Part shown: piece after piece, positions 1 through 9,754 of the stretch
How the letters are laid out: the number at the start of each line of letters is the position of its first letter
How positions within the stretch are numbered: position 1 is the stretch's first letter
Source: an uncultured Poribacteria bacterium
GTDB lineage: Bacteria > Poribacteria > WGA-4E > WGA-3G
NCBI GenBank assembly: GCA_951812525.1
Contig: OX638316.1
Coordinates: forward strand, 2,018,630-2,082,629
Reading direction: 5' to 3'
DNA length: 64,000 nt
Notes under the pieces: model-generated
Databases searched by the model: none
What the model was told of the DNA's origin: nothing
Seen by the model: the letters and a program-made list of their open reading frames with translations, nothing else
Made by a program: the position numbers and the translations under genes

Positions 1-102
1 GGGGTCGTTTGGATTGGTGTCGCTATCATGGTGGTGGGTGGAATTATCGCTATCGCTGAGAAGTCTCAGCGCAGTAAAGAAGATGATGGGATACGGACAT
101 GA
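1..102 (+). CDS. ccmF: C-terminal end of CcmF-like haem lyase (partial)
   Basis: Only the last 33 codons are present, running in from the left edge and ending in TGA. They encode one hydrophobic helix (residues WIGVAIMVVGGIIAI in part) and a short charged tail, as at the C-terminus of CcmF, the haem-ligating subunit of System I cytochrome c maturation. The stop overlaps the ATG of the ccmH-like gene by four bases (ATGA), so the two are translationally coupled. The assignment rests on position and the final membrane segment; another polytopic Ccm protein is possible. Confidence 0.55.
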   Translation, partial: GVVWIGVAIMVVGGIIAIAEKSQRSKEDDGIRT

Positions 103-674
103 CTATGATTATGAAGCTGCGGACAGGAAAATTGGAACACGTTGCGCTCAAGTTTGCAATTTTTAATTCTGCGCAAATCGTTACGCTTCTCATTGTCTGT
201 AGTCTTTTTATTTCCTTGTGCGCGCCGACAGAAACCGCTGCCGAATCGCTAGCTAAATTAGCCGAATTGGAATCCGAATTAAAAGAATTGCTTACCACGG
301 TCTACTGTTACTGTGGTTGTGAGCGGGAAACAATCGAAGCCTGCGTGTGTGGTACAGCAGCGCAGATTGAAGACGATTTCCGCAATCGCTTATTGGCTGG
401 ACAAATGGTCGAGCAGATTCGCACCAATTACCTTGATACCTACGGGCCTCAGTTTTACGCCGTTATGCCAGCAGAAGGCATTAATCTGATTGCCTACATT
501 ATGCCAGTCGTTATTCTCGCCCTTATTGGTGGTGTTGCTTTTACTGTGCTCCGAAAGTCTAAGCAACAGCCAGCCACAACCACGGATGGCGGTGGTGGGT
601 CAAGCCAACAGGTTACTGATACAACCCTGAAGCAGGTCGAGGCGGAACTCGAAAGGTACAAACAAGAGAAATAA
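99..674 (+). CDS. ccmH: CcmH/CycL-like cytochrome c biogenesis thiol protein
   Basis: A 191-residue membrane protein. A hydrophobic segment at about residues 22-41 is a signal anchor or signal peptide, a cysteine-rich loop follows at 70-84, and a second membrane helix lies at about 129-151. CcmH reduces apocytochrome CXXCH thiols and hands the protein to CcmF for haem attachment in the periplasm. The cysteine region is not the classic LRCxxC motif: it holds five cysteines (C70, C72, C74, C82, C84) in the pattern CYCGC-x7-CVC. The tail after the second helix is hydrophilic, with a Gly/Ser linker and a charged helix. It overlaps the upstream ccmF-like stop and is followed closely by a ccmI-like gene, which supports the assignment. 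Confidence 0.8.
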   Translation: MTMIMKLRTGKLEHVALKFAIFNSAQIVTLLIVCSLFISLCAPTETAAESLAKLAELESELKELLTTVYCYCGCERETIEACVCGTAAQIEDDFRNRLLAGQMVEQIRTNYLDTYGPQFYAVMPAEGINLIAYIMPVVILALIGGVAFTVLRKSKQQPATTTDGGGGSSQQVTDTTLKQVEAELERYKQEK

Positions 675-722
675 ACGGATCGGTCTTTCGCACGAAATAG
701 CGCACTTTGAAAAGGGTTTTTT

Positions 723-1067
723 ATGTCTTCTCTTCTTTTTTTATGGATACTGATTCTCGGCATTGCCTTGCTTATTTATCTTGGACTCCCGATTTTCTCG
801 AAAACCGGTTCGCAACACAATACAATGTCTGAGAACATAATCAAAGAACGACGGCAGACCCTCTTTCAGGAACGTGAACGCAGCTACGCCGCTCTGGCAG
901 AGCTTGATGAGGATTACGAAATAGGGAAACTCTCGGAAGCCGATTACCAAGAATTACGCGAATCACTCTTACAAGAAACCGCAAGCGTTATCATGCAGCT
1001 TGAAGAGGAATCGCTGTCAGATGTAGAAGCAGAAATTGAGAGATTTAAACAACAACGCGGAACGTAA
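723..1067 (+). CDS. Short CcmI-like membrane protein
   Basis: A 114-residue protein with one N-terminal membrane helix (about 4-24) followed by a charged, fully helical cytoplasmic part. Residues 59-84 contain the pattern AELDEDYEIGKLSEADYQEL, which matches the small helical hairpin near the N-terminus of CcmI/CycH (helper that presents apocytochromes to the haem lyase). The TPR domain of full-length CcmI is missing. An AAAAGGG ribosome site lies before the ATG. It sits between the ccmH-like gene and a secreted protein gene, 48 bp after the former and one base before the latter, consistent with one operon. A tail motif related to residues 62-84 recurs in the next two proteins. Confidence 0.65.
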   Translation: MSSLLFLWILILGIALLIYLGLPIFSKTGSQHNTMSENIIKERRQTLFQERERSYAALAELDEDYEIGKLSEADYQELRESLLQETASVIMQLEEESLSDVEAEIERFKQQRGT

Positions 1068-1068
1068 T

Positions 1069-2385
1069 ATGCACATTAACCTATTTTCATACAACAATTT
1101 GAAGGGCAACTTGCAGGTTCGATATGTCGCAGCGGCGTGCATCGGTAGCCTGTTAGCAGTTGCCTTGATTTTTTTCTCGCTGCCTATATCTCAGGCACAA
1201 ACAACAAATCCCGGCGACATTCAGGGTAAAGTTATAGACAGAAAGCGCGAGAAGCCGCTTGTCGCCCAACTTATGATCCTCACTGTTCATAAAGCAGATG
1301 CTGTTGAGACCCAAGAAACAACAACGGATGAAGATGGGAACTACAGTTTTGGTGATTTGCCGCTCGATCCGAGTGTCCATTATACCGTCTCTACCGTTTA
1401 TGAAGGCACTGATTATACCGAGAAAGATCTGGTGTTATCAACTTGGGCTCCGAATATAACGCTCGACTTCGACATTGGAGCGTTTACAGATGACAAAGCG
1501 CAGGTTCAGGTTAAAACGCATACATTTATCATTGGACCGCCACCTGCCGACCACCCACCAGATGGAGCTGTCACAATTATTGAAGCAATCGGCGTTGAAA
1601 ACCAGAGCGATCTGTCTTTTCAAACCAATCACGGCACGCAAACGGTTGGATTGCATTTGGCACTCCCGATAGGGACTGAGGGTTTTCAACCACATTCACC
1701 AACAGCGCTCACGATGGATCCTGCCACCAATGCAGTTATCCTCACAACACCACTACCCCCTGGCGAATCACAATTAGGCTATACTTATATCTTTCACGTT
1801 GTGAAAAACAGACTGGATTTATCCCGGCGCTTGGACTTTGATACCGCAGAATTCTTGTTCTTTGTCCCTGAGGGTATCGGCTTTGCGCCGCGCGCCAAGT
1901 TCTTCGGTGCACCGAGGCGCGAACAAATTCATAACAGTGTTTATCTTATATATCAGAGTACTGCGCCAAAGGCGTTCGAGGCGGGTGAAACAGTTGACTT
2001 AACACTTAATGTAAACATGGGTGGCACCGGTGGTGCCTTACCCGGGCAGACATCTAACCTCGGACAGTTAATTCTTATTGCTGTTGCGGCAGCACTCACC
2101 GGTGGCTTTTTCGTCGCTGCACTTTTCAAACTCCGTGCCCCCAACAATAGTTCGACATCCAATACTGACGATGCCGCAGCACCGCCAGATGAAGGTTGGC
2201 TCCGTAAACTGAATCCCGATGACTGTGAGCATGTCCGCATTGCAAGGCTTGAATTCATTACATATCTTGATGCTAAATACGAGGAGCAAGAGATCTCGGA
2301 ACGCGTCTACAAACGACTCCGCCGAGAACAAACGGAACGCCTCACCACGCTTTTAGAGCAACAAAAAAGGGGAAACAATGCATAG
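1069..2385 (+). CDS. Secreted, membrane-anchored protein with carboxypeptidase-regulatory-like domain
   Basis: 438 residues from the ATG that directly follows the ccmI-like stop; a start 33 bp upstream would overlap that gene and adds nothing. A long signal peptide ends near residue 44 (SQAQ). Residues about 48-125 form a carboxypeptidase D regulatory-like (Ig-like, transthyretin-type) domain with the typical GKVIDR...TTDEDGNYSFGDLP pattern. A second beta-rich region follows, then a membrane helix at about 333-355 and an 80-residue cytoplasmic tail ending in a charged helical pair (408-438). This layout is similar to proteins found beside ccm genes in other uncultured bacteria, but its function is not known to me. 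The last 8 bases overlap the next gene, so the genes are coupled. Confidence 0.65.
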   Translation: MHINLFSYNNLKGNLQVRYVAAACIGSLLAVALIFFSLPISQAQTTNPGDIQGKVIDRKREKPLVAQLMILTVHKADAVETQETTTDEDGNYSFGDLPLDPSVHYTVSTVYEGTDYTEKDLVLSTWAPNITLDFDIGAFTDDKAQVQVKTHTFIIGPPPADHPPDGAVTIIEAIGVENQSDLSFQTNHGTQTVGLHLALPIGTEGFQPHSPTALTMDPATNAVILTTPLPPGESQLGYTYIFHVVKNRLDLSRRLDFDTAEFLFFVPEGIGFAPRAKFFGAPRREQIHNSVYLIYQSTAPKAFEAGETVDLTLNVNMGGTGGALPGQTSNLGQLILIAVAAALTGGFFVAALFKLRAPNNSSTSNTDDAAAPPDEGWLRKLNPDDCEHVRIARLEFITYLDAKYEEQEISERVYKRLRREQTERLTTLLEQQKRGNNA

Positions 2386-2773
2386 CAAACACCACATCGC
2401 TGATTTGATAGTCATGTTAGGTCATATGGACGAGAATATTCGGGATGCCGCCAAAGCTGAACTCATTGCTATAGGTGGACCCGCCGTTCCGCAGCTCATT
2501 GATGTGCTTACTCAGGAATGCTGGTATGTTTCTGGGTATGGTGCCGAGTTCTACACGCACATCGAAGAATCTGCGATCCCTGTTTACATGGAACAGATGG
2601 CGAATCAGGCTTCCGAGATACTCGCGGCAATTGGGGAATCTACAGTCCCTGAGTTGACAGCGGAACTCACGAGAGCCGAACGCGAATTTTCGGAGTGGTT
2701 TTATAAGTATTTGCGTCCCGAACAGACTGACCGTCTTATCACTATGTTGGCGTACGTTAAGAAAGGAGAATAA
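2378..2773 (+). CDS. Small HEAT-repeat protein with CcmI-like tail motif
   Basis: 131 residues without a signal peptide, overlapping the previous gene by 8 bp. Residues 5-95 hold HEAT/PBS-lyase-type helical repeats (ADLIVMLGHMDENIRDAAK, then AIGGPAVPQLIDVL and AIGESTVPEL). The C-terminal 28 residues leave the repeat pattern and match the tail of the preceding secreted protein: S-E-x2-Y-K-x-L-R-x-E-Q-T-[DE]-R-L. HEAT repeats are usually protein-docking surfaces; no enzyme motif is seen. Its N-terminus is paralogous to the next gene (MDxx(I/V)RxAAKxEL). It may scaffold the Ccm or cytochrome proteins encoded around it, which is inference from position. Confidence 0.7.
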   Translation: MHSKHHIADLIVMLGHMDENIRDAAKAELIAIGGPAVPQLIDVLTQECWYVSGYGAEFYTHIEESAIPVYMEQMANQASEILAAIGESTVPELTAELTRAEREFSEWFYKYLRPEQTDRLITMLAYVKKGE

Positions 2774-2778
2774 GTGCG

Positions 2779-3387
2779 ATGGACAGCGAACGCGCCATAG
2801 CTGACTTAATCCACGATTTGTCAGATATGGATGACGATGTCCGAGAGGCTGCGAAAACGGAATTGACTGCTGTCGGTGAACCGGCTATACCCCAACTGGT
2901 TGAGGCACTCGCCGAAAACTTGTGGGATGTTTCGGATCAAGCCTCCGATGTGTTAGCAGAAATAGGCGAAGCTGCAGTGCCAGTCCTTATGGATGAATTG
3001 GCGATAGTGGGACGGTACCATGCTCTCTGCATCAGTGATACGTTAAGCCGCATCGGCACCCCCGCTATTCCCGCATTGAGTGAAGCTTTAAAAGACTTAG
3101 ACGAGCAACTTCGCGAGTATGCTGTCCGCGCCTTCAGTCGTATGGGGGACGCAGCAGTTGAAGCGATACCTGTACTCATTCAGGCTTTAGCGGATCCAGA
3201 AGAAGAGGTCCGAACTTATAGTGCCTACGCACTCGCAAACCTTGGAGGTGCAGCCAAGGCTGCTGTACCCGCGCTGATTGAGGCGTTGGAAGACGATTCC
3301 GAGCGCGTTCAACATCATGCCGTGTATGCATTGGAAAAGATTGACACCCCAGAAGCGAAACAGGCACTTGCAGCATTGTATCCTTAA
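2779..3387 (+). CDS. HEAT-repeat protein
   Basis: 202 residues, soluble, made of about five or six HEAT/PBS-lyase repeats across its whole length; each repeat carries the AxxALxxxGxxAVPxLxxAL pattern. It starts 5 bp after the previous gene with a GGAG site upstream of the ATG. The first repeat is closely similar to that of its neighbour, so the two arose by tandem duplication, but this copy lacks the neighbour's C-terminal tail and has more repeats. The role is probably protein binding. A strong promoter for the following kor genes lies directly downstream, so this is likely the last gene of the ccmF-ccmH operon. Confidence 0.75.
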   Translation: MDSERAIADLIHDLSDMDDDVREAAKTELTAVGEPAIPQLVEALAENLWDVSDQASDVLAEIGEAAVPVLMDELAIVGRYHALCISDTLSRIGTPAIPALSEALKDLDEQLREYAVRAFSRMGDAAVEAIPVLIQALADPEEEVRTYSAYALANLGGAAKAAVPALIEALEDDSERVQHHAVYALEKIDTPEAKQALAALYP

Positions 3388-3392
3388 AAAAC

Positions 3393-3421
3393 TTGAAAAT
3401 TTGAGGCAAATATGGTATAAT
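3393..3421 (+). promoter_or_regulatory. Sigma70-like promoter for korAB
   Basis: TTGAAA at 3393-3398 and TATAAT at 3416-3421 are separated by exactly 17 bp. The promoter starts 6 bp after the HEAT gene stop, leaving a leader of about 185 bases before korA. I see no riboswitch fold or strong hairpin in that leader. Confidence 0.7.
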
Positions 3422-3612
3422 TAAAAAAAGTAGACTATTTTATGTGCGTGAATATTAAGAAAAAGGCGCAAATATTGCAACGTAACTAACAAAGAATCAA
3501 TTTGCTTATTTATCCACCAATCTGGTGTTGTCGGGTTCATTGAACTGTGGCGTGTTTTCGGTAGATTGTACTACATCAGAATGGAATATGGAAAAATTAG
3601 AAGGGAGCCAAG

Positions 3613-5394
3613 ATGGCAAAGTACGATTTCGTAATCGCTGTAGGAGGGGCGCCCGGTCAAGGGATTGATACCGTTGGTAAGAGTATGAGCCAAATCTGTG
3701 CTCGGCACGGTCTCCACGTCTATACCTATAGTGCTTACCAGTCCCTCATCCGCGGCGGTCATACCTTCCTTACCGTCAGAATTAGTTCCGAACCAGTAGC
3801 CAACCACGGCGACAAGATAGACATGATCATTGCCCTGGACCGGAACAGCTTAGAAACACACGTTCCACATGTCGCACCCGGTGGCGCAATTATCTATAAC
3901 AGTGATGATGTTAAAGCTGCACCAGAGCGGGATGACATCCAATTTTGTCCTATCTCCTATAAAGAATTGTCCAACAACACTGATAGAAAAAAGTTGATGC
4001 TGAATATCTGTATGTTCGGTGTCGCTTTGAAAATGGTTGGCGGAGATTTAGAGGTGCTTGAGGATATCCTCGAACTTACCTTCCTTAAGCGTAAAGGTCA
4101 GGCAGTTGTAGACGCGAATGTCGCAGTCACACGCGCAGGTTACAATTATGCGGCAGAACACTTCACCGCCTTTGAAGCACAGTTTATAAAACAGAAACCA
4201 CTCGCTTTCGTTGACGGTAATTCAGCAATGGCTATGGGTGGCGCAGCCGCAGGTGTCAAATTTTACGCTGCCTATCCGATGAGTCCGTCAACCGGTGTTC
4301 TCCACTGGATGGCTCAGAACGCTCGTAACCTCAGTATCATGGTCCGTCAATGCGAGGACGAAATTAGCGTTGTCAATATGATTATCGGAGCAGCACACGC
4401 TGGGACCCGCGCCATGTGCGCAACATCAGGCGGTGGATTTGCTCTCATGTCGGAAGCCATCGGCAGCGCAGGTATGATGGAAATTCCTATCGTCGTTATT
4501 AACGTCCAACGTGGAGGTCCATCCACAGGGTTGCCTACAAAAACGGAACAAGGCGATCTATGGCAGATCCTCGGTGCCAGCCAAGGCGATTTCCCAAAAA
4601 TCGTTGCCGCACCCACAAGCATCATGGACGGCTTTGATACTATTCCTGAGATTTTCAATCTCGCAGATAAGTTCCAGTGCCCAGGCATGGTGCTCTCTGA
4701 TCTGACCCTCTCCATGGGCTTCACAACCTTTGACCCAGATTCTGTCAATTGGCAGCCGGAGATTGACCGTGGCGCACTTATCAGTGGTCCCGCGCAACCA
4801 GATGGCGAATACCTTCGCTATGAAATTACCGACAGTGGAATTTCACCAAGAGCGCTTCCCGGTACACCCGGCCACGTTCACGTTGTTGCTACCGATGATC
4901 ACGATGAAGACGGTACTTTGATTAGTGATGAGTTCACGAACCCTCACAAGCGACGCGACATCATGGAGAAGCGGCAACGCAAGATGGACGGTATTCTTGA
5001 ACTGCTCCCGCCCCCGACGCTTGAAGGACCGGAAGATGCTCAGATTACGCTCATCGGTTGGGGTTCCACGCACAGTGTGATTGGGGAAGCCGCCGAACAG
5101 TTAACAGAAGCCGGTATTCCCACCAACCATATCCATTTCAAGTGGCTCTATCCGATTGACGAGGATGCCATCAACGAGGTGCTTTCAAAATCCGGACACT
5201 CCATCATTGTTGAGTGTAACTATACCGGTCAATTCGCACGATTCCTGCGTGGTGAAACCGGCTTTACAGCCGACGGCCACATCCGCAAATACGATGGCGA
5301 ACCTTTTATGCCACACCACATTGCTGACGGAGCCCGTGAGCTTTTAACAGGTAAGACAGAACTTTATGTCCCCTATCAGGAAATTGTTGTCTAA
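3613..5394 (+). CDS. korA: 2-oxoacid:ferredoxin oxidoreductase, fused gamma-alpha subunit
   Basis: 593 residues. Residues 1-190 are the gamma domain (GGAPGQGIDTVGKSM, then YQSLIRGGHTFLTVR), and the rest is the alpha subunit with the pyrimidine-binding fold (GNSAMAMGGAAAGVKFYAAYPMSPST) and the C-terminal transketolase-like domain ending near 593. With the beta subunit it oxidatively decarboxylates a 2-oxoacid with CoA, passing electrons to ferredoxin; the gamma-alpha fusion with a separate beta is the 2-oxoglutarate/KorAB-type layout, but substrate cannot be read from sequence. An AAGGGAG site precedes the ATG. It forms a two-gene unit with korB, driven by its own promoter. Confidence 0.93.
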   Translation: MAKYDFVIAVGGAPGQGIDTVGKSMSQICARHGLHVYTYSAYQSLIRGGHTFLTVRISSEPVANHGDKIDMIIALDRNSLETHVPHVAPGGAIIYNSDDVKAAPERDDIQFCPISYKELSNNTDRKKLMLNICMFGVALKMVGGDLEVLEDILELTFLKRKGQAVVDANVAVTRAGYNYAAEHFTAFEAQFIKQKPLAFVDGNSAMAMGGAAAGVKFYAAYPMSPSTGVLHWMAQNARNLSIMVRQCEDEISVVNMIIGAAHAGTRAMCATSGGGFALMSEAIGSAGMMEIPIVVINVQRGGPSTGLPTKTEQGDLWQILGASQGDFPKIVAAPTSIMDGFDTIPEIFNLADKFQCPGMVLSDLTLSMGFTTFDPDSVNWQPEIDRGALISGPAQPDGEYLRYEITDSGISPRALPGTPGHVHVVATDDHDEDGTLISDEFTNPHKRRDIMEKRQRKMDGILELLPPPTLEGPEDAQITLIGWGSTHSVIGEAAEQLTEAGIPTNHIHFKWLYPIDEDAINEVLSKSGHSIIVECNYTGQFARFLRGETGFTADGHIRKYDGEPFMPHHIADGARELLTGKTELYVPYQEIVV

Positions 5395-5412
5395 TAAAGG
5401 AGGATGAATCAA

Positions 5413-6303
5413 ATGGCGAGACGAGAAAGACCAATTCAAGGGGCACCCACCGCAAGAGACTTCCAAGGGGATGTAACCCCTGATTGGTGCGCAGGCTGTG
5501 GTGACTATAGCGTACTTCGTGCCCTTCAGACTGCTTACGCCAAGTCTGGACGCGGGAACCATGAACACATGACTGTTAGCGGAATCGGATGCTCCTCTAA
5601 CCTCCCCGGCTATGTCAAAACTTATGGAATGCACACCCTCCACGGACGATCTTTGGCAGTCGCAACTGGTGCCAAACTTGCTAATCACCACATGAACGTG
5701 GTTGTAACCGGCGGTGATGGAGACGGATACGGCATTGGTGGAAACCATTTTGTCCACACGATGCGGAAAAATATCGATCTCCTCTATATCGTCATGAACA
5801 ACCAGATTTATGGGCTGACGATCGGGCAGGCTTCACCAACGAGTATGCTCGGGATGGAGACTAAAAGCACACCGTTTGGTAACATAGAGGCACCGCTCAA
5901 TCCGATTGCTATGGCAATTGTTACGGGTGCAACTTATGTCGCCAGAGGTTTCAGTGGTGATCAGAAGCAGCTAACAGAACTGATGTACGATGGCATGCAA
6001 CACCGCGGGTTTGCCCTCATTGATGTGTTCAGTCCCTGTATTACATTCAATAAGGATAATACATACGACTTCTTCAAACCGCGTGTCCAGGCACTCGAAA
6101 ATCACGATCCGACCGACAAGTCGGCTGCACTTGAACAAGCTGTCAAGTGGGGCGACGAAATTCCGATCGGGTTGTTTTATCAAGATACCAGTCGTCCGGC
6201 TTTGGATGAGATGGAACCCGTTTTAGAAAACGGTCCCATGGCGCATCAACCGCTCGGTATTACCCAGGAACAGGGTGATGCCATCATCCAGCGTATGATG
6301 TAA
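5413..6303 (+). CDS. korB: 2-oxoacid:ferredoxin oxidoreductase, beta subunit
   Basis: 296 residues, thiamine-diphosphate-binding subunit. The start is chosen at 5413 because the AAAGGAGG site (5396-5403) abuts the other ATG at 5404 but is 9 bp from this one. DWCAGCGDYSVL near the N-terminus and SGIGCSSNLPGY supply the cysteines expected for the 4Fe-4S cluster, and GDGDGYGIGGNHFVH followed by NNQIYGLT is the TPP/Mg motif. The protein is the usual length for KorB. The gene follows korA by 18 bp. A hairpin with a T-run after the gene probably ends the transcript. Confidence 0.93.
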   Translation: MARRERPIQGAPTARDFQGDVTPDWCAGCGDYSVLRALQTAYAKSGRGNHEHMTVSGIGCSSNLPGYVKTYGMHTLHGRSLAVATGAKLANHHMNVVVTGGDGDGYGIGGNHFVHTMRKNIDLLYIVMNNQIYGLTIGQASPTSMLGMETKSTPFGNIEAPLNPIAMAIVTGATYVARGFSGDQKQLTELMYDGMQHRGFALIDVFSPCITFNKDNTYDFFKPRVQALENHDPTDKSAALEQAVKWGDEIPIGLFYQDTSRPALDEMEPVLENGPMAHQPLGITQEQGDAIIQRMM

Positions 6304-6394
6304 AGACGAGTGTGGTATCGGTAGGTTGTTGTGTACGCCTACTTTCTATTTAGATATATCCCTTCCTAAGAACGGATGGGAACCTCGGCATATA

Positions 6395-6427
6395 GGGCGG
6401 GTCAGTGTCCCGCCCAATGTCTTTTTT
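6395..6427 (+). terminator. Probable intrinsic terminator after korAB
   Basis: GGGCGGG (6395-6401) and CCCGCCC (6409-6415) form a 7-bp GC stem with a 7-base loop, followed within 6 bases by CTTTTTT. It lies about 90 bp after korB and before ccmA. Confidence 0.6.
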
Positions 6428-6451
6428 ATCCATAACGAAATTGCTCACACC

Positions 6452-7162
6452 ATGCGCATCCGTGCTTCCCAACTCACAAAGGACTTTGGACACCGCTCGA
6501 TTGTCAAAAATGCTACGCTCTCGGTTCGTCCGGGGGAGGTCGTTACCATTTTCGGTCCCAACGGTGCAGGGAAAACGACGTTCATCAAAATGCTCGCAAC
6601 GCTCCTCCGACCTACGTCGGGGGAGCTTGAGATTCAAGACACGGATGCAATTGCAGATGCCTCGCACGTGCGCAAAGCCTTGGGCGTTGTCATTCATGAA
6701 CATCTGGCTTACCCGACCTTCAGTCCTTATGAAAATCTCAAGTTTTTCGGGCAGATGTACGGTGTCGATAAATTTGAACATCGTGCAACAACGCTTCTCG
6801 CCGAAGTCGGTCTGCAGCGTTTTATTCATGAACCTCTGCATATTTTTTCTCGTGGCATGACGCAGCGCTTTATGATTGCCAGAGCCCTTCTCCATCACCC
6901 CTCGGTGTTGTTACTCGATGAACCTTTCTCTGGGTTAGATGCTTCTGCTAAGCAGTTCGTCTTGGAACGCATTACGCAGGAACGCCAAAAAGGAACAGGC
7001 ATTGTCGTTACGACACATAACACCGAGCTGGGCTATCTCGTAGGCACACGGTTTCTCTTTATGATGGATGGAGAGTTAGAAGAGGTCGCACAGAAAGATG
7101 AAATCACAGCGGAAACGCTTCAGCTCACGTATGAGGAACGGTTGGTAGGCAAACCAATCTAA
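6452..7162 (+). CDS. ccmA: CcmA-like haem-exporter ABC ATPase
   Basis: 236 residues from the ATG at 6452; an in-frame TTG start 126 bp upstream would run through the kor terminator and is rejected. Walker A GPNGAGKTT is near residue 37, the signature is FSRGMTQR, and Walker B is VLLLDEPFSGLD. Its partner CcmB is encoded next, and other ccm genes lie at the left of the window, so this is taken as CcmA, which powers release of holo-CcmE from CcmC in System I maturation. A general ABC ATPase of the same subfamily is the alternative. Confidence 0.8.
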   Translation: MRIRASQLTKDFGHRSIVKNATLSVRPGEVVTIFGPNGAGKTTFIKMLATLLRPTSGELEIQDTDAIADASHVRKALGVVIHEHLAYPTFSPYENLKFFGQMYGVDKFEHRATTLLAEVGLQRFIHEPLHIFSRGMTQRFMIARALLHHPSVLLLDEPFSGLDASAKQFVLERITQERQKGTGIVVTTHNTELGYLVGTRFLFMMDGELEEVAQKDEITAETLQLTYEERLVGKPI

Positions 7163-7199
7163 AGTCGCTGTAGATAGACACTTTCAAGTCGAGACAAAC

Positions 7200-7892
7200 A
7201 TGAAGCCGTTCCGTCAAATTGGCGCGTTAATTCGTAAAGACCTTGGACTCCAATTCCGTTCAAAAGAGACGCTGGCATTAATTTTCGTCTTTAGTGTACT
7301 CGTTGTTCTCATCTTCGCTTTTGCGTTTGGTCCGATTTTTCCTGAAAGGGGAGAACGTGGTAAATTAACAGCGAGTGTCCTTTGGGCAGCGTTCGTTTTT
7401 GCAGGAATTATTACCTTAAATCGTTCATTCACAATAGAACGCTCACACGATGCTTTGCAAGGTATTCGGCTTACCGGTGTTGATGCGGGAAGCCTATACC
7501 TCTCTAAAGTTGTCAGTAACGTCGTTTTTCTGTTTTTATTGGAAATTGTCATAACGCCCATCGCACTTCAATTTTTAGACTTGCTTGACTTAGTAACGGT
7601 GGGTATATTACTGAAGTTGTTCGGCGTACTGGGTATCGGTACGCTTGGCTTTTGTGCTGTTGGTGTGCTGTTGGCTGGCATGTCTACAAGTGCAAACGGC
7701 GGTGAAAGTCTTCTCTCTGTTATTCTACTTCCTCTTGTTATCCCGATCATTATGGGCGGTGCGAAATGTACTGTCTCACTTTTGGTAACCGGTGGATTGG
7801 AAAACAGATTTTGGCTGAAACTCCTCATCGCCTACAGTTTAGTTTTTCTGGCATCTGCGTATCTACTCGCCGACGCTGTTATTGAGGAATAG
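7200..7892 (+). CDS. ccmB: CcmB-like haem exporter permease
   Basis: 230 residues with about six membrane helices. The N-terminus (IGALIRKDLGLQFRSKETL) and the segment FAGIITLNRSFTIERSHDALQGI match CcmB, the membrane partner of CcmA. It starts 37 bp after ccmA. No ccmC or ccmE is in the window. The strand and spacing suggest that ccmA, ccmB, eno and the ftsB-like gene could share a transcript. Confidence 0.88.
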   Translation: MKPFRQIGALIRKDLGLQFRSKETLALIFVFSVLVVLIFAFAFGPIFPERGERGKLTASVLWAAFVFAGIITLNRSFTIERSHDALQGIRLTGVDAGSLYLSKVVSNVVFLFLLEIVITPIALQFLDLLDLVTVGILLKLFGVLGIGTLGFCAVGVLLAGMSTSANGGESLLSVILLPLVIPIIMGGAKCTVSLLVTGGLENRFWLKLLIAYSLVFLASAYLLADAVIEE

Positions 7893-7927
7893 TACAGGTC
7901 ACATCTGCTACACGTGGTGGCTTGTAA

Positions 7928-9244
<1,317 letters not shown>

Positions 9245-9353
9245 AATTGTGTATGTGTGGATGGGGGCAGTGCTCGTGCTGTCCTAAATTGTGCTATTAA
9301 GGCATAATTTTTCTTTGTTTCGTCGTACTATACTCTTTTCAGAGGTATAACTT

Positions 9354-9641
9354 ATGCCTATTGTACGTCCAATCTTATTTGTAATCGCCCTCGGCTTACT
9401 CTTGGTCAGCCTCAGGCAATTCATGAACGGCTACAGCGACTGGCAACAGGCGCAGATCGCCGAGGAAGCCTACCGCGCTGAGATACGAAAATTGGAAGCC
9501 GAACGTGATCAGCTTCAACAGCGCGTCGAAATGCTGAAGAGTGATACACTCACAAAAGAAAGGCTTGCCAGAAAGCGACTCGGCTACGTTAAACCTGGCG
9601 AACTCAAGTTTAAAGTCATCAAACCCGAAGCAGTTGAATGA
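9354..9641 (+). CDS. FtsB/DivIC-like septum formation initiator
   Basis: 95 residues: a short N-terminus, one membrane helix (about 5-22), then a coiled coil (about 35-70, AEIRKLEAERDQLQQRVEML) and a C-terminal segment with the conserved ARKRLGYVKPGE, typical of the FtsB/DivIC family that bridges FtsL and FtsQ in the divisome. Its place just after enolase is the same as for ftsB in many bacteria (eno-ftsB order). The start ATG follows AGAGGTATAACTT. Confidence 0.85.
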   Translation: MPIVRPILFVIALGLLLVSLRQFMNGYSDWQQAQIAEEAYRAEIRKLEAERDQLQQRVEMLKSDTLTKERLARKRLGYVKPGELKFKVIKPEAVE

Positions 9642-9707
9642 TTTCGCTCTGTTGTTTGGTTAAAATCATATCGGGTCAAAAGAAATACAGTGTTTTTACG
9701 CCGCATG

Positions 9708-9716
9708 TGTTATAAT
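9708..9716 (+). promoter_or_regulatory. Extended -10 promoter element before the ankyrin gene
   Basis: TGT directly precedes TATAAT (9711-9716), an extended -10. No convincing -35 hexamer is visible 16-18 bp upstream. The start codon is 38 bp downstream. Confidence 0.45.
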
Positions 9717-9754
9717 TAAGTCAGAACCCTGTTCTTAATGAGGAGATTGCTATT

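Noticed and set aside
1036-1068. Earlier ATG for the secreted carboxypeptidase-regulatory protein
   Set aside because: It overlaps the ccmI-like gene by 32 bp and adds polar residues before the signal peptide.
6326-6451. N-terminal extension of ccmA from a TTG
   Set aside because: It would cover the kor terminator hairpin and T-run, and the extra residues do not match ABC ATPases.
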